Assembly: GCF_014202335.1 (NCBI RefSeq)
Contig: NZ_JACHGP010000005.1
Location: 1 to 64,000 of the forward strand
DNA from: Mycobacterium sp. AZCC_0083
Lineage (GTDB): Bacteria; Actinomycetota; Actinomycetes; Mycobacteriales; Mycobacteriaceae
Direction of reading: 5' to 3'
Length of the DNA: 64,000 nt
Shown here: positions 50,320 to 58,354 of the stretch, one piece after another
Layout: each line of letters opens with the position of its first letter
How positions within the stretch are numbered: the first letter of the stretch is position 1
Notes under the pieces: model-generated
What the model was told of the DNA's origin: nothing
The model's input: the letters and a program-made list of their open reading frames with translations, nothing else
Database searches by the model: none
Program-made: the position numbers and the translations under genes

Positions 50320-50610
50320 ATGCTGGGTGTAGTAGTGATCTTCGGGCTGCCGTCAGCGACGCAGTCCGAGCCGATCACCACCACCATCGCGTTGTCAGTC
50401 TTCGTGCTCGCGGCGCTCGGGTGTGCGCTACCCGGCTGGGCGTTGGTGGTCCGCAGGCTGCATGACGCGGACTTGTCCGGGTGGATGTCTCTGCGCACCG
50501 TGCTGCCCTACGCCGGGGCGATCGTGCAAATCGTCTTCGGGATGCTGCCCCCGAAACCCTTGGGGAACGATTCGACCGCCGCTGACAACGGGCCGGAACA
50601 CTCGACTGAC
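50320..50610 (+). pseudogene. truncated DUF805 membrane protein remnant
   Basis: Reading from ATG 50320 gives a helix (IALSVFVLAALGCALPGWAL) followed by VVRRLHDADLSGWMSL and a second helix ending in FGMLPPKPLGND. The RRLHD--SGW block is the signature of DUF805 proteins, but the N-terminal part with the first helices is missing and the frame runs on through the opposite-strand gene. It is likely a decayed or truncated gene. Confidence 0.55.
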
Positions 50611-50613
50611 CGA

Positions 50614-51048
50614 TCAGCGGCGCTGGGCCAGCAGCGGTTTGACGACGATCACGTAGCTCACCAATACCGCCACGGGCGCGGCCAGCGGCAACCACGGCAC
50701 GCTGACCGGGATCACCGTCGCCCCCAACCCGATGGCCGAAAAGCCCAGCGCACCAACGACCGTCGGTGCAGTAACGACGGACTCAACGCTGCTGGAGTAC
50801 CGCAGCACCAGGTAGGCGGCGGCGGCAATGCCCGCCAGGGCGGTACTCATCGGTGGCGCGTCGGCCAACAAGGCCACCACCACACTGATCGTCACCGCAA
50901 GAGTTGCGGCCCCGGCGAACCGGATGCCGAATGCCACCGCGACCACCGCCAGTGCTGCACCGACGAGTGAAGGCCCCTCGGCGACGAGCGCGGTCGCGGC
51001 GACCATCAGCAGACCGAACGCAGTAGACAGGGCACGTCCTGCGGGCAT
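50614..51048 (-). CDS. membrane protein at the end of the MoxR operon
   Basis: The 144-residue protein has four to five hydrophobic helices and almost no polar domain (for example TLAVTISVVVALLADAP and GALGFSAIGLGATVIPVSVP). It begins 2 nt downstream of the DUF58 stop, so it is the last gene of the five-gene operon. No family is recognised beyond this association, which is seen around moxR loci of mycobacteria. Function unknown; probably part of the same membrane complex. Confidence 0.7.
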   Translation of the reverse strand: MPAGRALSTAFGLLMVAATALVAEGPSLVGAALAVVAVAFGIRFAGAATLAVTISVVVALLADAPPMSTALAGIAAAAYLVLRYSSSVESVVTAPTVVGALGFSAIGLGATVIPVSVPWLPLAAPVAVLVSYVIVVKPLLAQRR

Positions 51049-51049
51049 G

Positions 51050-52300
51050 TCATCTCCGTCCCGTGACCGGGCGCCGGTGATCGGGCACCAGATGCATCAC
51101 ATGATCCAGCGGGCTGTCACCGCGCCAGGACACCACGTCAACGCCGACCGTGCCCATGTCGCGGTACATGAATGAGCGCTGCAGCGCCCACATCCGGGTG
51201 ATCAACGGGTCCTGCTCCACTTCGAACGGCGCCCCACCCAGCACGTCGACGGCCACCACCACGTGGCCGCGGCGGCACAGGTCGATCAGCGCCAGCGCGA
51301 AGTCGGTGTCCAGCAGCGTCGAGAAGGCCACCACGATGGCCCCCGACGGTACGGCCGCGCGGGGCGCCAAAGTTCCCGTCGTGTCCTCGAATCCGTCACC
51401 GGCACCAAGAACCGCGTCGAGCACCCGGTAGAACTGCCTGCGCCCGATGTCGATGCCGAGCCAGCGCGGCTCGCCACCGAGAACGACGACACCGGCCCGG
51501 TCGCCGCTTCGCAACGCATGCTGGACGACCTGGACGGCACCCCTCACGGTCCGCTCGGTCGCCTCCGTCGCCGGGCCCCGCGGCTGGTCGGACGAATCGA
51601 CCAGCACCACCACGTCGGCGGCCCGCTCGCTGAGTCGCTCGGTCACGTGCAGGGCGCCGCGGCGCGCGCTGACCGGCCAGTTGACGGTGCGCAGTTGATC
51701 ACCGGGCACGTAGGTGCGGATGTTGCCGTACTCGACGCCCCGACCGATGTATCTGGTGAGGTGAGTGCCGAGCCGGTCGAGCAACTCGGTGCGCGGCAAA
51801 GCGGTCGACTGTGCGGGCGCGATAGGGAAGACGAAGACCTCGACCGCGGCCAAAGTCGCCGTGCCAGCGAACATTCCGCCGCGCGCCAACACCTCCACCC
51901 GCACCACGACGGGATAGCGGCCCCACCGGTCGGCCGACGCCGCGATCTCGAGCCGGCCCGCATGATCGGTCGTGACGTCGAGCACCATGCCGTCGGGTGC
52001 CGTCACCACGAGCTCCACGGGAGACCCGTCGTCGGCCGTCGCCCACACCGCGAGCCGCACCTCCTCGGCCTCGAAGCAGCGCAGCACGCCCGGCTCGGCG
52101 TGCACGTGCACCTCGGGCGCCGCCCGCTGCCACCGGATCGACACCAGGACGCCGAGGAGCGGCGCCGCGAACGCGACCAGCTGCCATGCCGATCCCAGCA
52201 CGGCGCAGACCAGCGCCACCGCCACGCAGGTGGTCAGTGCTAGCGCCAATCGCGAAGCCTGCCACTGTAGTTCGACAGGGGTTGACCGGGTGTCGTTCAC
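51050..52300 (-). CDS. DUF58 domain protein (MoxR operon)
   Basis: The 416-residue protein has two N-terminal helices (residues about 17-55), an extracytoplasmic or cytosolic beta domain, then the DUF58 block YIGRGVEYGNIRTYVPGDQ with RTVNWPVSARRGALHV and a von Willebrand A-like domain with a MIDAS-type start (VVVLVDSSDQPRG). DUF58 proteins act with MoxR ATPases, probably in metal-cofactor insertion or complex assembly. GTG 52300 overlaps the moxR stop. Confidence 0.85.
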   Translation of the reverse strand: MNDTRSTPVELQWQASRLALALTTCVAVALVCAVLGSAWQLVAFAAPLLGVLVSIRWQRAAPEVHVHAEPGVLRCFEAEEVRLAVWATADDGSPVELVVTAPDGMVLDVTTDHAGRLEIAASADRWGRYPVVVRVEVLARGGMFAGTATLAAVEVFVFPIAPAQSTALPRTELLDRLGTHLTRYIGRGVEYGNIRTYVPGDQLRTVNWPVSARRGALHVTERLSERAADVVVLVDSSDQPRGPATEATERTVRGAVQVVQHALRSGDRAGVVVLGGEPRWLGIDIGRRQFYRVLDAVLGAGDGFEDTTGTLAPRAAVPSGAIVVAFSTLLDTDFALALIDLCRRGHVVVAVDVLGGAPFEVEQDPLITRMWALQRSFMYRDMGTVGVDVVSWRGDSPLDHVMHLVPDHRRPVTGRR

Positions 52301-53271
52301 GTTGCGCCGTGCGTTCTCGGCACCGGCACACGGCGCAGCAGATCCTCCACGACGTCGGTGTTGCGCACCTGCCGAACCCACATCTCGGGGCGAAGGGTGA
52401 TTCGGTGGGCCATCGCGGGCACCGCGAGCGCCTTCACGTCCTCGGGGATGACGTAGTCGCGGCCGAGCAGCAGCGAGCGGGCCCTGGCGAGCTGGACGAT
52501 GTCGAGCTCGGCGCGCGGGCTGGCGCCGACCGCGATCTGCGGATGCTGTCTACTGGCGGCGGCCAGTGACACCACGTACCGCAGAACGTCCTCGTGCACC
52601 GTCACCTGTTCCACCGACTCGCGCATGGCGATCAGGTCGTGCACGTCGATCACCTGACCGATCTCCGGCTCGGGTGACCCGCGATCGATACGGCGACGCA
52701 GCATCGACAACTCCTCGGTCTCGGACAGGTAGCGCAGCTCCAGCCTGATCATGAAGCGGTCGAGCTGGGCCTCGGGCAACGGATAGGTGCCCTCGTACTC
52801 GATCGGGTTGTCGGTGGCGAGGACGACGAACGGCGGCTGCAACCGGTGCGTGACGCCGTCGATGCTGACCTGGCGTTCGGCCATCGCCTCAAGTAGCGCC
52901 GCCTGCGTCTTGGGTGGCGTCCGGTTGATCTCGTCGGCCAGAAGCAGATTGGTGAAGATCGGGCCGGGACGGAACTCGAACCGCCCCGACTGCATGTCGT
53001 AGATGGTCGAGCCGAGCAGGTCGGCGGGTAGCAGATCGGGGGTGAACTGCACCCGCTTGAACTCGAGGCCGAGCGCCGCGGCAAAGGCCCGTGCGATGAG
53101 CGTCTTTCCCAACCCAGGAAGGTCCTCGATGAGCACGTGTCCGCGCGCCAGTACCGCGGTCAGGATGAGCGTCAGCGCCGCCCGTCTGCCCACCACCACG
53201 CGCTGAATCTCGTCGAGCACGGCTTCGCAGTTGGCGGCGGTCGTGGTGGCCGCCTCGGCATGTTCGGTCAC
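52297..53271 (-). CDS. MoxR family AAA+ ATPase
   Basis: This chaperone-like ATPase of 324 residues remodels partner proteins, typically those with VWA/DUF58 domains encoded beside it. Walker A is EDLPGLGKTLIA, Walker B LLLADEINRTPP, and the sensor and arginine-finger regions (VLATDNPIEYEGTYPLPEAQ, LDRFM) are in place. The GTG at 53271 overlaps the previous stop; the long upstream frame is not coding. Order and overlaps resemble the moxR2-type locus of M. tuberculosis. Confidence 0.9.
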   Translation of the reverse strand: MTEHAEAATTTAANCEAVLDEIQRVVVGRRAALTLILTAVLARGHVLIEDLPGLGKTLIARAFAAALGLEFKRVQFTPDLLPADLLGSTIYDMQSGRFEFRPGPIFTNLLLADEINRTPPKTQAALLEAMAERQVSIDGVTHRLQPPFVVLATDNPIEYEGTYPLPEAQLDRFMIRLELRYLSETEELSMLRRRIDRGSPEPEIGQVIDVHDLIAMRESVEQVTVHEDVLRYVVSLAAASRQHPQIAVGASPRAELDIVQLARARSLLLGRDYVIPEDVKALAVPAMAHRITLRPEMWVRQVRNTDVVEDLLRRVPVPRTHGAT

Positions 53272-53753
53272 AATTGCTCCAATCGCTCCAGCGCGTCGTT
53301 GAGCACTGCCCGGCCGGGTCCAGGCTGCAGCCCGCCCGATCGGTCCACGTTGTCCGGATCGACCCACGCCCAGAGTTCCGGGCCGAACACCATCAGAGCG
53401 CTGGCCCGAAATGCGCTCGGATCCTTCGCCTTTCGTTGCCCGGAGGCGAGTTCGAACTGCCGCGCGAGCATGGGCCGCAGATGCTTGTCCCAGTCGGATC
53501 GGCTGGATTCCGCCCGCTGCACCAGGTTCTCGGTCCGCGCCAGCCACCGACGCAGGGCCTCGCCAGGATCGCGGGCCCTGGTGTCGTCGGAGGCGATCCG
53601 GACGTCGCGTGCAAGCAACCACCGCACCGTCAGCAGCGCGACCGCCGTCATTGCACCGACCATCAACGGAAAGAGTCGGCGGTCTGGCAGCGACAGCGAC
53701 AGCGCCCCGACCACGACTATCAAGGCGATGCCCGCGACCACCAGCTTGTTCAT
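53268..53753 (-). CDS. MoxR-operon membrane protein
   Basis: The 161-residue protein has two N-terminal helices (VVAGIALIVVVGALSLSLP and LFPLMVGAMTAVALLTVRWL) and a cytosolic helical part with TENLVQRAESSRSDWDKHLR, then PELWAWVDP. The family is not characterised but is always found between DUF4129 and MoxR genes in mycobacteria to my knowledge. ATG 53753 overlaps the preceding stop, and its own stop overlaps the moxR start. Confidence 0.7.
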   Translation of the reverse strand: MNKLVVAGIALIVVVGALSLSLPDRRLFPLMVGAMTAVALLTVRWLLARDVRIASDDTRARDPGEALRRWLARTENLVQRAESSRSDWDKHLRPMLARQFELASGQRKAKDPSAFRASALMVFGPELWAWVDPDNVDRSGGLQPGPGRAVLNDALERLEQL

Positions 53754-54736
53754 ACGCCGGCCCGCAGTTCGCCAAGGACTCGTTGCAGCACTCGCACCGC
53801 CACGTCGCGATGCGCCTCGGTCATCACGTGCGGACTGAACCGCGCCTCGTCGAACAGATCCACCAGTTGCGTCGCGCTGTCCGGTCCCAGTGCGTGGTGT
53901 GCCACGGCCCGGTCCAAGACCTCCGATGCGGTGTCGAAGTCCTCGGGCATGGCGCCGGGGACACGGGACAGTTCGCCTTCCATCGCCGCATAGCACGCGA
54001 TGATCGCCTTGCGGGGCTCGCGGCTGAGGTCACCGACCTCGGCGAGGCCGACTTCCGCTGCGCGGGCGAGTGATTCGGATGCCACGTCGGGCGCCTCGTC
54101 GCGTCGCAGGTCGGCCAGCGGCGCGACCGGCACCACGCGTCGCCGCTTGTGGGCGGCGACGAGCGTGCCCGCCACGAGGATGACTAGGAATGCCACGGTG
54201 GCGACGTAGAAGTACCGCATCAGGTTCGACTCCCCTGCCGGTTCTTCGGTCCGTGGCGGCGCGTTTCCAGGTTCCGGAGTGGGGACGGCAGACGGCACCG
54301 AGCCTGGCACAGTCGCGTGGGGCGGATCCGTAGCCAGCGTTGCGCCGAGGCGGTTGAGGGCCATGACGACCAGCAGCCATACAACCACTACGGCGAAGGC
54401 GATCACCACCATTCGCCACGTCGGTCGTGCCCCCTTGCCACGGGGCAGGACCGGCAGATCCATGCCGCCCGCCGCGGGGACCTTCCGGTTGCGCATGCGG
54501 GAAATGACCGCGGCCGCGACGATCGCGATCGAGACCACTAGCAGTCCGATGACCAGCCCCGTGGCTGCGGGGTTCTCGGTGTCGTGTTCGGGCGCCGGTT
54601 CCTCGGCGCCGGGAACGTAGCCGCGCAAGGACACCGCAACGATGACGACGAGGACCGCGAGCCACACGGCCTGACTGGTCGCGTGCTCGGCAGCGGGCGT
54701 CGCGGCGGGATGGTTCCCGTCCGTGCTGCGCGTCAT
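53750..54736 (-). CDS. DUF4129 domain membrane protein (MoxR operon, first gene)
   Basis: The 328-residue protein has three to four helices (residues about 22-40, 62-80, 108-130 and 175-195) with a Pro-rich loop between, and a C-terminal cytosolic DUF4129 domain (REPRKAIIACYAAMEGELSR, then DLFDEARFSPHVMTE). DUF4129 proteins accompany MoxR/DUF58/transglutaminase-like systems. The ATG at 54736 is the first in frame after the divergent neighbourhood; an earlier start would overlap the hydrolase gene. It heads the operon 54736-50614. Confidence 0.8.
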   Translation of the reverse strand: MTRSTDGNHPAATPAAEHATSQAVWLAVLVVIVAVSLRGYVPGAEEPAPEHDTENPAATGLVIGLLVVSIAIVAAAVISRMRNRKVPAAGGMDLPVLPRGKGARPTWRMVVIAFAVVVVWLLVVMALNRLGATLATDPPHATVPGSVPSAVPTPEPGNAPPRTEEPAGESNLMRYFYVATVAFLVILVAGTLVAAHKRRRVVPVAPLADLRRDEAPDVASESLARAAEVGLAEVGDLSREPRKAIIACYAAMEGELSRVPGAMPEDFDTASEVLDRAVAHHALGPDSATQLVDLFDEARFSPHVMTEAHRDVAVRVLQRVLGELRAGV

Positions 54737-54794
54737 CGCAGACCTCCTAGCGGCGCTGCGAGCAGCCGCTATGTGCCTGATAGTAGGCCGGTCG

Positions 54795-55964
54795 TCACGG
54801 CGCCTGGCCATGTTCGCGCAGCCACTTTGCGGTTAATTGCCGATAGGCCTGTTGGCCGACGCTGCCGGTCCTTTCGTCGAACACGTGATCGGCGTAGGGC
54901 ACCGCGACGAGTTCGACGTCGACGCCTGCCGCCCTCGCCTGGTCGGCGAACCGGTACGTCCCTTCGGTAGGGACGAGGTGGTCGGCCGCACCCATCAGGA
55001 TCAGCGTGGGTGGCGCCTTCGGACTGATGTGGGTGGCCGAGGCGACCGCAGAGTACCGCTGCGGGAACTCCTGCGGCGACCCACCGGTGTACGCGCCGGC
55101 CATGTCTCGGGACACGGCGCCGAGTACGAGGTCGGCGTTGTCGTAGAAGCCGGCCACGTCGACCACCGGGTACAGCGCCGACACCGCGGAGATCACGGGT
55201 TGCGGGCCGCCGCACGCCGACGCCAGCGTGCCGTTCGCAGCCATGTACGCCATGTTGATGGCGAGGTTTCCACCTGCGGAGTCGCCGCTCAGGGACAGCC
55301 GGGTGGGGTCGCCGCCGTACATGGGCGCGTTGGCGCTCACCCATGCCAGTGCACAACCGATCTGCCCCTGCACCACGTCCCACAGGTGCTGGTCGGCCGA
55401 CGACAGCGGGTAGTCGATGCTGATCGTCAGCCAGCCCCGATCGGCGAACCACCGAAGGTCGGGGCCGTGCACATCGCGGCTGCCCGCGACGAAGCCGCCA
55501 CCGTGGATGAAGACCAGAACGGGTGCGGAGTCGGCGTCCGGCGGCCGATAGATGCTGAGCTGCAACGGTTCTCCGTCGAACGTCGCATAGGTCGCCTCGG
55601 TGTCCGGTGCCGCCGTCTGCTTCGACCAGACGCCGAACGTGTCGACGACGTCGATGTCGGCGCCCGCGTCCTCGACGGTGGCGACCATCCGCGCGGTCAC
55701 CACCGAGCCGCCCGCGATGGTCAACACCGCGAGGATGACGAGCGTCGCGCAGAGGCGGCCGCGTCGCCTGAACCAGTGGTAGCCCGCGAGCGCTCCCCCT
55801 GCCAGCGCGACGACGATCACCCACGACATCACCGGCGTGACGAACGCCGACGCCAGGCCCGTATAGGGCACGTCGTGCAGGAAGGTGGCCGCTACGCCGA
55901 GAGCGGGGCCGACGACCAGTATGGTGGCCAGGCCGGTACCGACCAGCGGAGCGACGCGCGCCAA
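54795..55964 (-). CDS. membrane-anchored alpha/beta hydrolase (HSL-type esterase)
   Basis: The 389-residue protein has three N-terminal helices (to about residue 95) followed by a hormone-sensitive-lipase-type domain: HGGGFVAG oxyanion motif, nucleophile in SGDSAGGNLA, acid in GAADHLVP and His in YADHVFDE. The triad is complete. It should hydrolyse short-chain esters at the membrane; the substrate is unknown. The TTG at 55964 is close behind the stop of the SRPBCC gene, suggesting a two-gene unit. Confidence 0.8.
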   Translation of the reverse strand: MARVAPLVGTGLATILVVGPALGVAATFLHDVPYTGLASAFVTPVMSWVIVVALAGGALAGYHWFRRRGRLCATLVILAVLTIAGGSVVTARMVATVEDAGADIDVVDTFGVWSKQTAAPDTEATYATFDGEPLQLSIYRPPDADSAPVLVFIHGGGFVAGSRDVHGPDLRWFADRGWLTISIDYPLSSADQHLWDVVQGQIGCALAWVSANAPMYGGDPTRLSLSGDSAGGNLAINMAYMAANGTLASACGGPQPVISAVSALYPVVDVAGFYDNADLVLGAVSRDMAGAYTGGSPQEFPQRYSAVASATHISPKAPPTLILMGAADHLVPTEGTYRFADQARAAGVDVELVAVPYADHVFDERTGSVGQQAYRQLTAKWLREHGQAP

Positions 55965-55968
55965 ATCG

Positions 55969-56442
55969 TCAGCCCGTTGGGCCCGTGAGGGTTTCGCGTT
56001 CGGCGGCCTTGATCATCCGCAACGAGATGAGCTGGAGCGCGCCCCGCAGGAAGGCAAGCATGATCGGCCCCGTGCCTCGGACCCCCTCGGTGAACGATCC
56101 TCGCCACCGTAGATCGGTACCGCCCGACGCGTTCGGCGTGAAGAGCGCCTCGGCCTGGTAGTCCTTGGCGGGCGTCGTCGGTCCGATCAGCGCGTAGACG
56201 TGCCTGCTGTCCTGCTCGTACTCGACGGTCTTCTCCCGCATCATCACCGGCCACAGCCCGACCTTGCGGATGGCGCCGACCCCGCCGGGTGCCGGATCGC
56301 CCTGTTGCTCCCAGCTGGATTGCACGATCAGGGGCTTGGCCCAATCCGCCCAGCGCGCGCCGTCGGTCTCGAGACGGAACAACGTCGCAGGGGGCGCGTA
56401 GGTGGTCCTGTTGATTTCGAACGAGAACGTCCGACCCGACAT
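55969..56442 (-). CDS. SRPBCC family protein
   Basis: This helix-grip-fold protein of 157 residues opens with SFEINRTTYAPPATLFRLET and has the typical C-terminal helix (GTGPIMLAFLRGALQLISLR). It presumably binds a lipid-like ligand. It ends 4 nt before the esterase start, so they are probably co-transcribed, which would fit a ligand-carrier plus hydrolase pair; this is inference. Confidence 0.75.
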   Translation of the reverse strand: MSGRTFSFEINRTTYAPPATLFRLETDGARWADWAKPLIVQSSWEQQGDPAPGGVGAIRKVGLWPVMMREKTVEYEQDSRHVYALIGPTTPAKDYQAEALFTPNASGGTDLRWRGSFTEGVRGTGPIMLAFLRGALQLISLRMIKAAERETLTGPTG

Positions 56443-56532
56443 TGCGCCTCCCGGTGCTCAGCTGTGAGCCGAACCCTACCGGGCTCCCAGAATCCGAACG
56501 ACGTAAAATCAGTGTTACGGACGTGTTACCCC

Positions 56533-56538
56533 TATAAT
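56533..56538 (+). promoter_or_regulatory. -10 element of a leaderless gene
   Basis: A perfect TATAAT lies 6 nt before the ATG at 56545, so transcription should start at or next to the start codon. No ribosome-binding site is present, consistent with leaderless translation, which is common in mycobacteria. Confidence 0.75.
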
Positions 56539-56544
56539 TTCAGT

Positions 56545-56904
56545 ATGCGCGACGACGCCGTTTACGCCGAGGTAGAGACGTTGCGGGAGCGTGCCAAGGC
56601 TCCCGCGCTGTCCCCCATCGCACTCGAGATTCACGTCCGCGCCGTCGACCACACCGTGCACACCACGTGTCCGGCCTTCATCTCCGATGAAGCCCTCGAC
56701 GCCATCGCCCCCGCAAGGGTGACGACCATGGCCGCGCTGGAGCTATGCCTGGCCGAGGTGTGGCACCGCGCGAAGGACGGCTACGTCATCGCGGACTTCG
56801 ACCTGATCGACCACATGTCGGAGAGCGCGACCCGGCGGCGTCTGCTGGCCTTCTGCCGAAGGTTGTGGCGCGAGCTCAACAGCGAGAAGTTCATCCCGCT
56901 ATAA
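56545..56904 (+). CDS. conserved protein of unknown function
   Basis: The 119-residue soluble protein is compact and helical, with EIHVRAVDHTVHTTCPAFIS in the middle and a basic helix near the end (RRRLLAFCRRLWRELNSEK). No domain is recognised. The perfect TATAAT just upstream implies strong, leaderless expression. It converges on the Cys-rich gene of the zinc locus, with only 1 nt between the stops. Confidence 0.65.
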   Translation: MRDDAVYAEVETLRERAKAPALSPIALEIHVRAVDHTVHTTCPAFISDEALDAIAPARVTTMAALELCLAEVWHRAKDGYVIADFDLIDHMSESATRRRLLAFCRRLWRELNSEKFIPL

Positions 56905-56905
56905 A

Positions 56906-57277
56906 TCAGTTCCGGCTGCCTGCGTGACGCTTCGAGTTCATCGCCGGGCGCAGGTGCTCCGGTAGCGAACCGAGACGCCAGTCCCCGTTTCGCACCCAGT
57001 CTCCGACGGCGGCCGCGTCGTGCCGGTTGTTGATCGGACCGACCCACGTCGCCGACCCAACCGGCGTGCGGTCGATCGCGCAGGGCTGCAGAAGCACCAA
57101 CACGCCAGGGCGATCGGGGCGGGCCGCGCAGGTGAGCGACCCCAGCATGCAGCCTGCGGCCACCAGTACCCCGTGCGGGCAGCTCCTTATCGTGGCGCGC
57201 AGCTCGTCCAGGACCGAGATCCCTTGTTCTGCAGTGCAACCGGTGCACACCACCAACGCGAAGGCACGGTCGGTCAC
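56906..57277 (-). CDS. Cys-rich protein in the zinc-starvation ribosomal operon
   Basis: The protein has 123 residues with at least six Cys: [27 protein letters not shown] and LQPCAID. The CxxC at the end of the first strand and the spacing of the rest recall thioredoxin-like [2Fe-2S] ferredoxin folds, but I cannot name the family. The GTG at 57277 overlaps the rpsR stop, so it is translated as part of the zinc-free ribosomal protein operon. A Cys-rich protein made when zinc is short is an odd partner and worth attention. Confidence 0.65.
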   Translation of the reverse strand: MTDRAFALVVCTGCTAEQGISVLDELRATIRSCPHGVLVAAGCMLGSLTCAARPDRPGVLVLLQPCAIDRTPVGSATWVGPINNRHDAAAVGDWVRNGDWRLGSLPEHLRPAMNSKRHAGSRN

Positions 57278-57540
57278 CGCGGCGCACCTGGCACGTACGG
57301 CAGCAATGCCATCTCGCGGGCGTTCTTGATCGCGGTCGCCACCTGGCGCTGCTGGCGGACCGTGAGCCCCGTGACGCTTCGCGCCCTGATCTTGCCGCGG
57401 TCGGAGATGAACAACCGCAGTGCCGCGGTGTCCTTGTAGTCGACTTCGGTCACGCCAAGCGTCTTGAACATGTTCTTCTTGGCCCGCTTGGGTGCGAGGT
57501 CGGCGCGGCGGGTTCTCGACGACGGCTTGTCCTTCACCAA
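57274..57540 (-). CDS. rpsR: zinc-independent 30S ribosomal protein S18
   Basis: S18 (88 residues) binds the 30S platform. It has the family core [19 protein letters not shown] and [20 protein letters not shown], but no Cys at all, so it is the C-minus paralogue that replaces the zinc-binding form in zinc starvation. It overlaps rpsN by 7 nt and the Cys-rich gene by 4 nt. Confidence 0.95.
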   Translation of the reverse strand: MVKDKPSSRTRRADLAPKRAKKNMFKTLGVTEVDYKDTAALRLFISDRGKIRARSVTGLTVRQQRQVATAIKNAREMALLPYVPGAPR

Positions 57541-57839
57541 CTCGCCTTCCGCACACCGGGCAGGTGCCCTTCGTGAGCCATCTCGCGCACCCGCACGCGG
57601 GACACCCCGAACTTGCGCAGGTATCCGCGGGGCCGCCCGTCGACGGCGTCGCGATTGCGCACCCGGACTGGGCTGGCGTCACGCGGTTGCCTAGCCAATT
57701 CCGCACGGGCTGCGGTTCTTTCGTCGTCAGTACTGGTCGGCACCCTGATGATCTCCTTGAGTTCCGCCCGCCGTTCGGCGTGGCGGGCCACGATCTCGCG
57801 ACGCTTCTCGTTCTTGACGATCTTCGACTTCTTCGCCAT
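57534..57839 (-). CDS. rpsN: zinc-independent 30S ribosomal protein S14
   Basis: S14 (101 residues) has the conserved C-terminal RNA-binding end [20 protein letters not shown] and the long N-terminal helix of the C-minus type; the four zinc Cys of the short form are absent. It starts 2 nt after the rpmG stop. Part of the Zur-regulated set with rpmB, rpmG and rpsR. Confidence 0.95.
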   Translation of the reverse strand: MAKKSKIVKNEKRREIVARHAERRAELKEIIRVPTSTDDERTAARAELARQPRDASPVRVRNRDAVDGRPRGYLRKFGVSRVRVREMAHEGHLPGVRKASW

Positions 57840-57841
57840 GG

Positions 57842-58006
57842 TCAGCGCTCCTCGCGGAAGTCGACGTGCCTGCGGACTACGGGGTCGTACTTGCGCAGCA
57901 CCATTCGGTCCGGGTCGTTGCGACGGTTCTTGCGGGTGACGTAGGTGTAGCCCGTGTCCGCGGTGGATCGCAGTTTGACGATTGGCCGGATCTCGTTGCG
58001 TGCCAT
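57842..58006 (-). CDS. rpmG: zinc-independent 50S ribosomal protein L33
   Basis: L33 (54 residues) runs [20 protein letters not shown] to FREER. The family's zinc-ribbon Cys pairs are absent, which marks the C-minus paralogue. The ATG overlaps the rpmB stop by one base (TGATG in the coding strand). An upstream extension of the frame overlaps rpmB and is not coding. Confidence 0.95.
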   Translation of the reverse strand: MARNEIRPIVKLRSTADTGYTYVTRKNRRNDPDRMVLRKYDPVVRRHVDFREER

Positions 58007-58242
58007 CAGATCCGCTGCCCGTCGCGGCGCAGGCGGGCCACGACCGCCTCGATCCCGTCGCGGTCGATGACCTTGATGCCCTTGGCGCTGACCCGCAGCT
58101 TGATGCGCCGCCCCTCGGACGGCAGGTGGTACGTCTTGTGCTGGATGTTGGGCGACCACCGCCGACGGGTGCGGCGATGCGAATGCGACACCTTGTTCCC
58201 GAAACCGACTGTACGGCCCGTGATCTGACACGTCGCGGACAA
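58006..58242 (-). CDS. rpmB: zinc-independent 50S ribosomal protein L28
   Basis: L28 (78 residues) contains [20 protein letters not shown] and [19 protein letters not shown]. Only one Cys remains, so the zinc site is lost. The TTG at 58242 is preferred: GAGAGGAG lies 8 nt upstream and the length then equals other L28 proteins; the GTG at 58251 would sit on top of that ribosome site. It heads the operon, directly behind Zur box A. Confidence 0.9.
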   Translation of the reverse strand: MSATCQITGRTVGFGNKVSHSHRRTRRRWSPNIQHKTYHLPSEGRRIKLRVSAKGIKVIDRDGIEAVVARLRRDGQRI

Positions 58243-58272
58243 CCGAATCACTCCTCTCGACCCAACGTCTTA

Positions 58273-58289
58273 TTGAAAATGATTTTCGA
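58273..58289 (-). promoter_or_regulatory. Zur box A (rpmB operon)
   Basis: TTGAAAATGATTTTCGA, a near-perfect palindrome of the mycobacterial Zur type, lies 31 nt upstream of the rpmB start. Zinc-bound Zur should repress the zinc-free ribosomal proteins here. Confidence 0.85.
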
Positions 58290-58327
58290 CAAGCTCCGGC
58301 CGGGACTGTACCGTAGGAAAGGGCTTA

Positions 58328-58344
58328 ATGACAATCATTCTCAA
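58328..58344 (+). promoter_or_regulatory. Zur box B (mrf)
   Basis: Read on the minus strand this is TTGAGAATGATTGTCAT, which agrees with box A at most positions. It ends 10 nt before the mrf start and overlaps an upstream in-frame ATG (58328), which speaks against that ATG as the true start. Confidence 0.85.
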
Positions 58345-58354
58345 TAGGAGGATC

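Noticed and set aside
49048..50498. Long minus-strand frames opposite the sigma factor gene
   Set aside because: Gly/Arg/Ser-rich antisense frames without domains; only the short part beyond the sigma gene (50150-50300) looked protein-like, and no start or family could be found.
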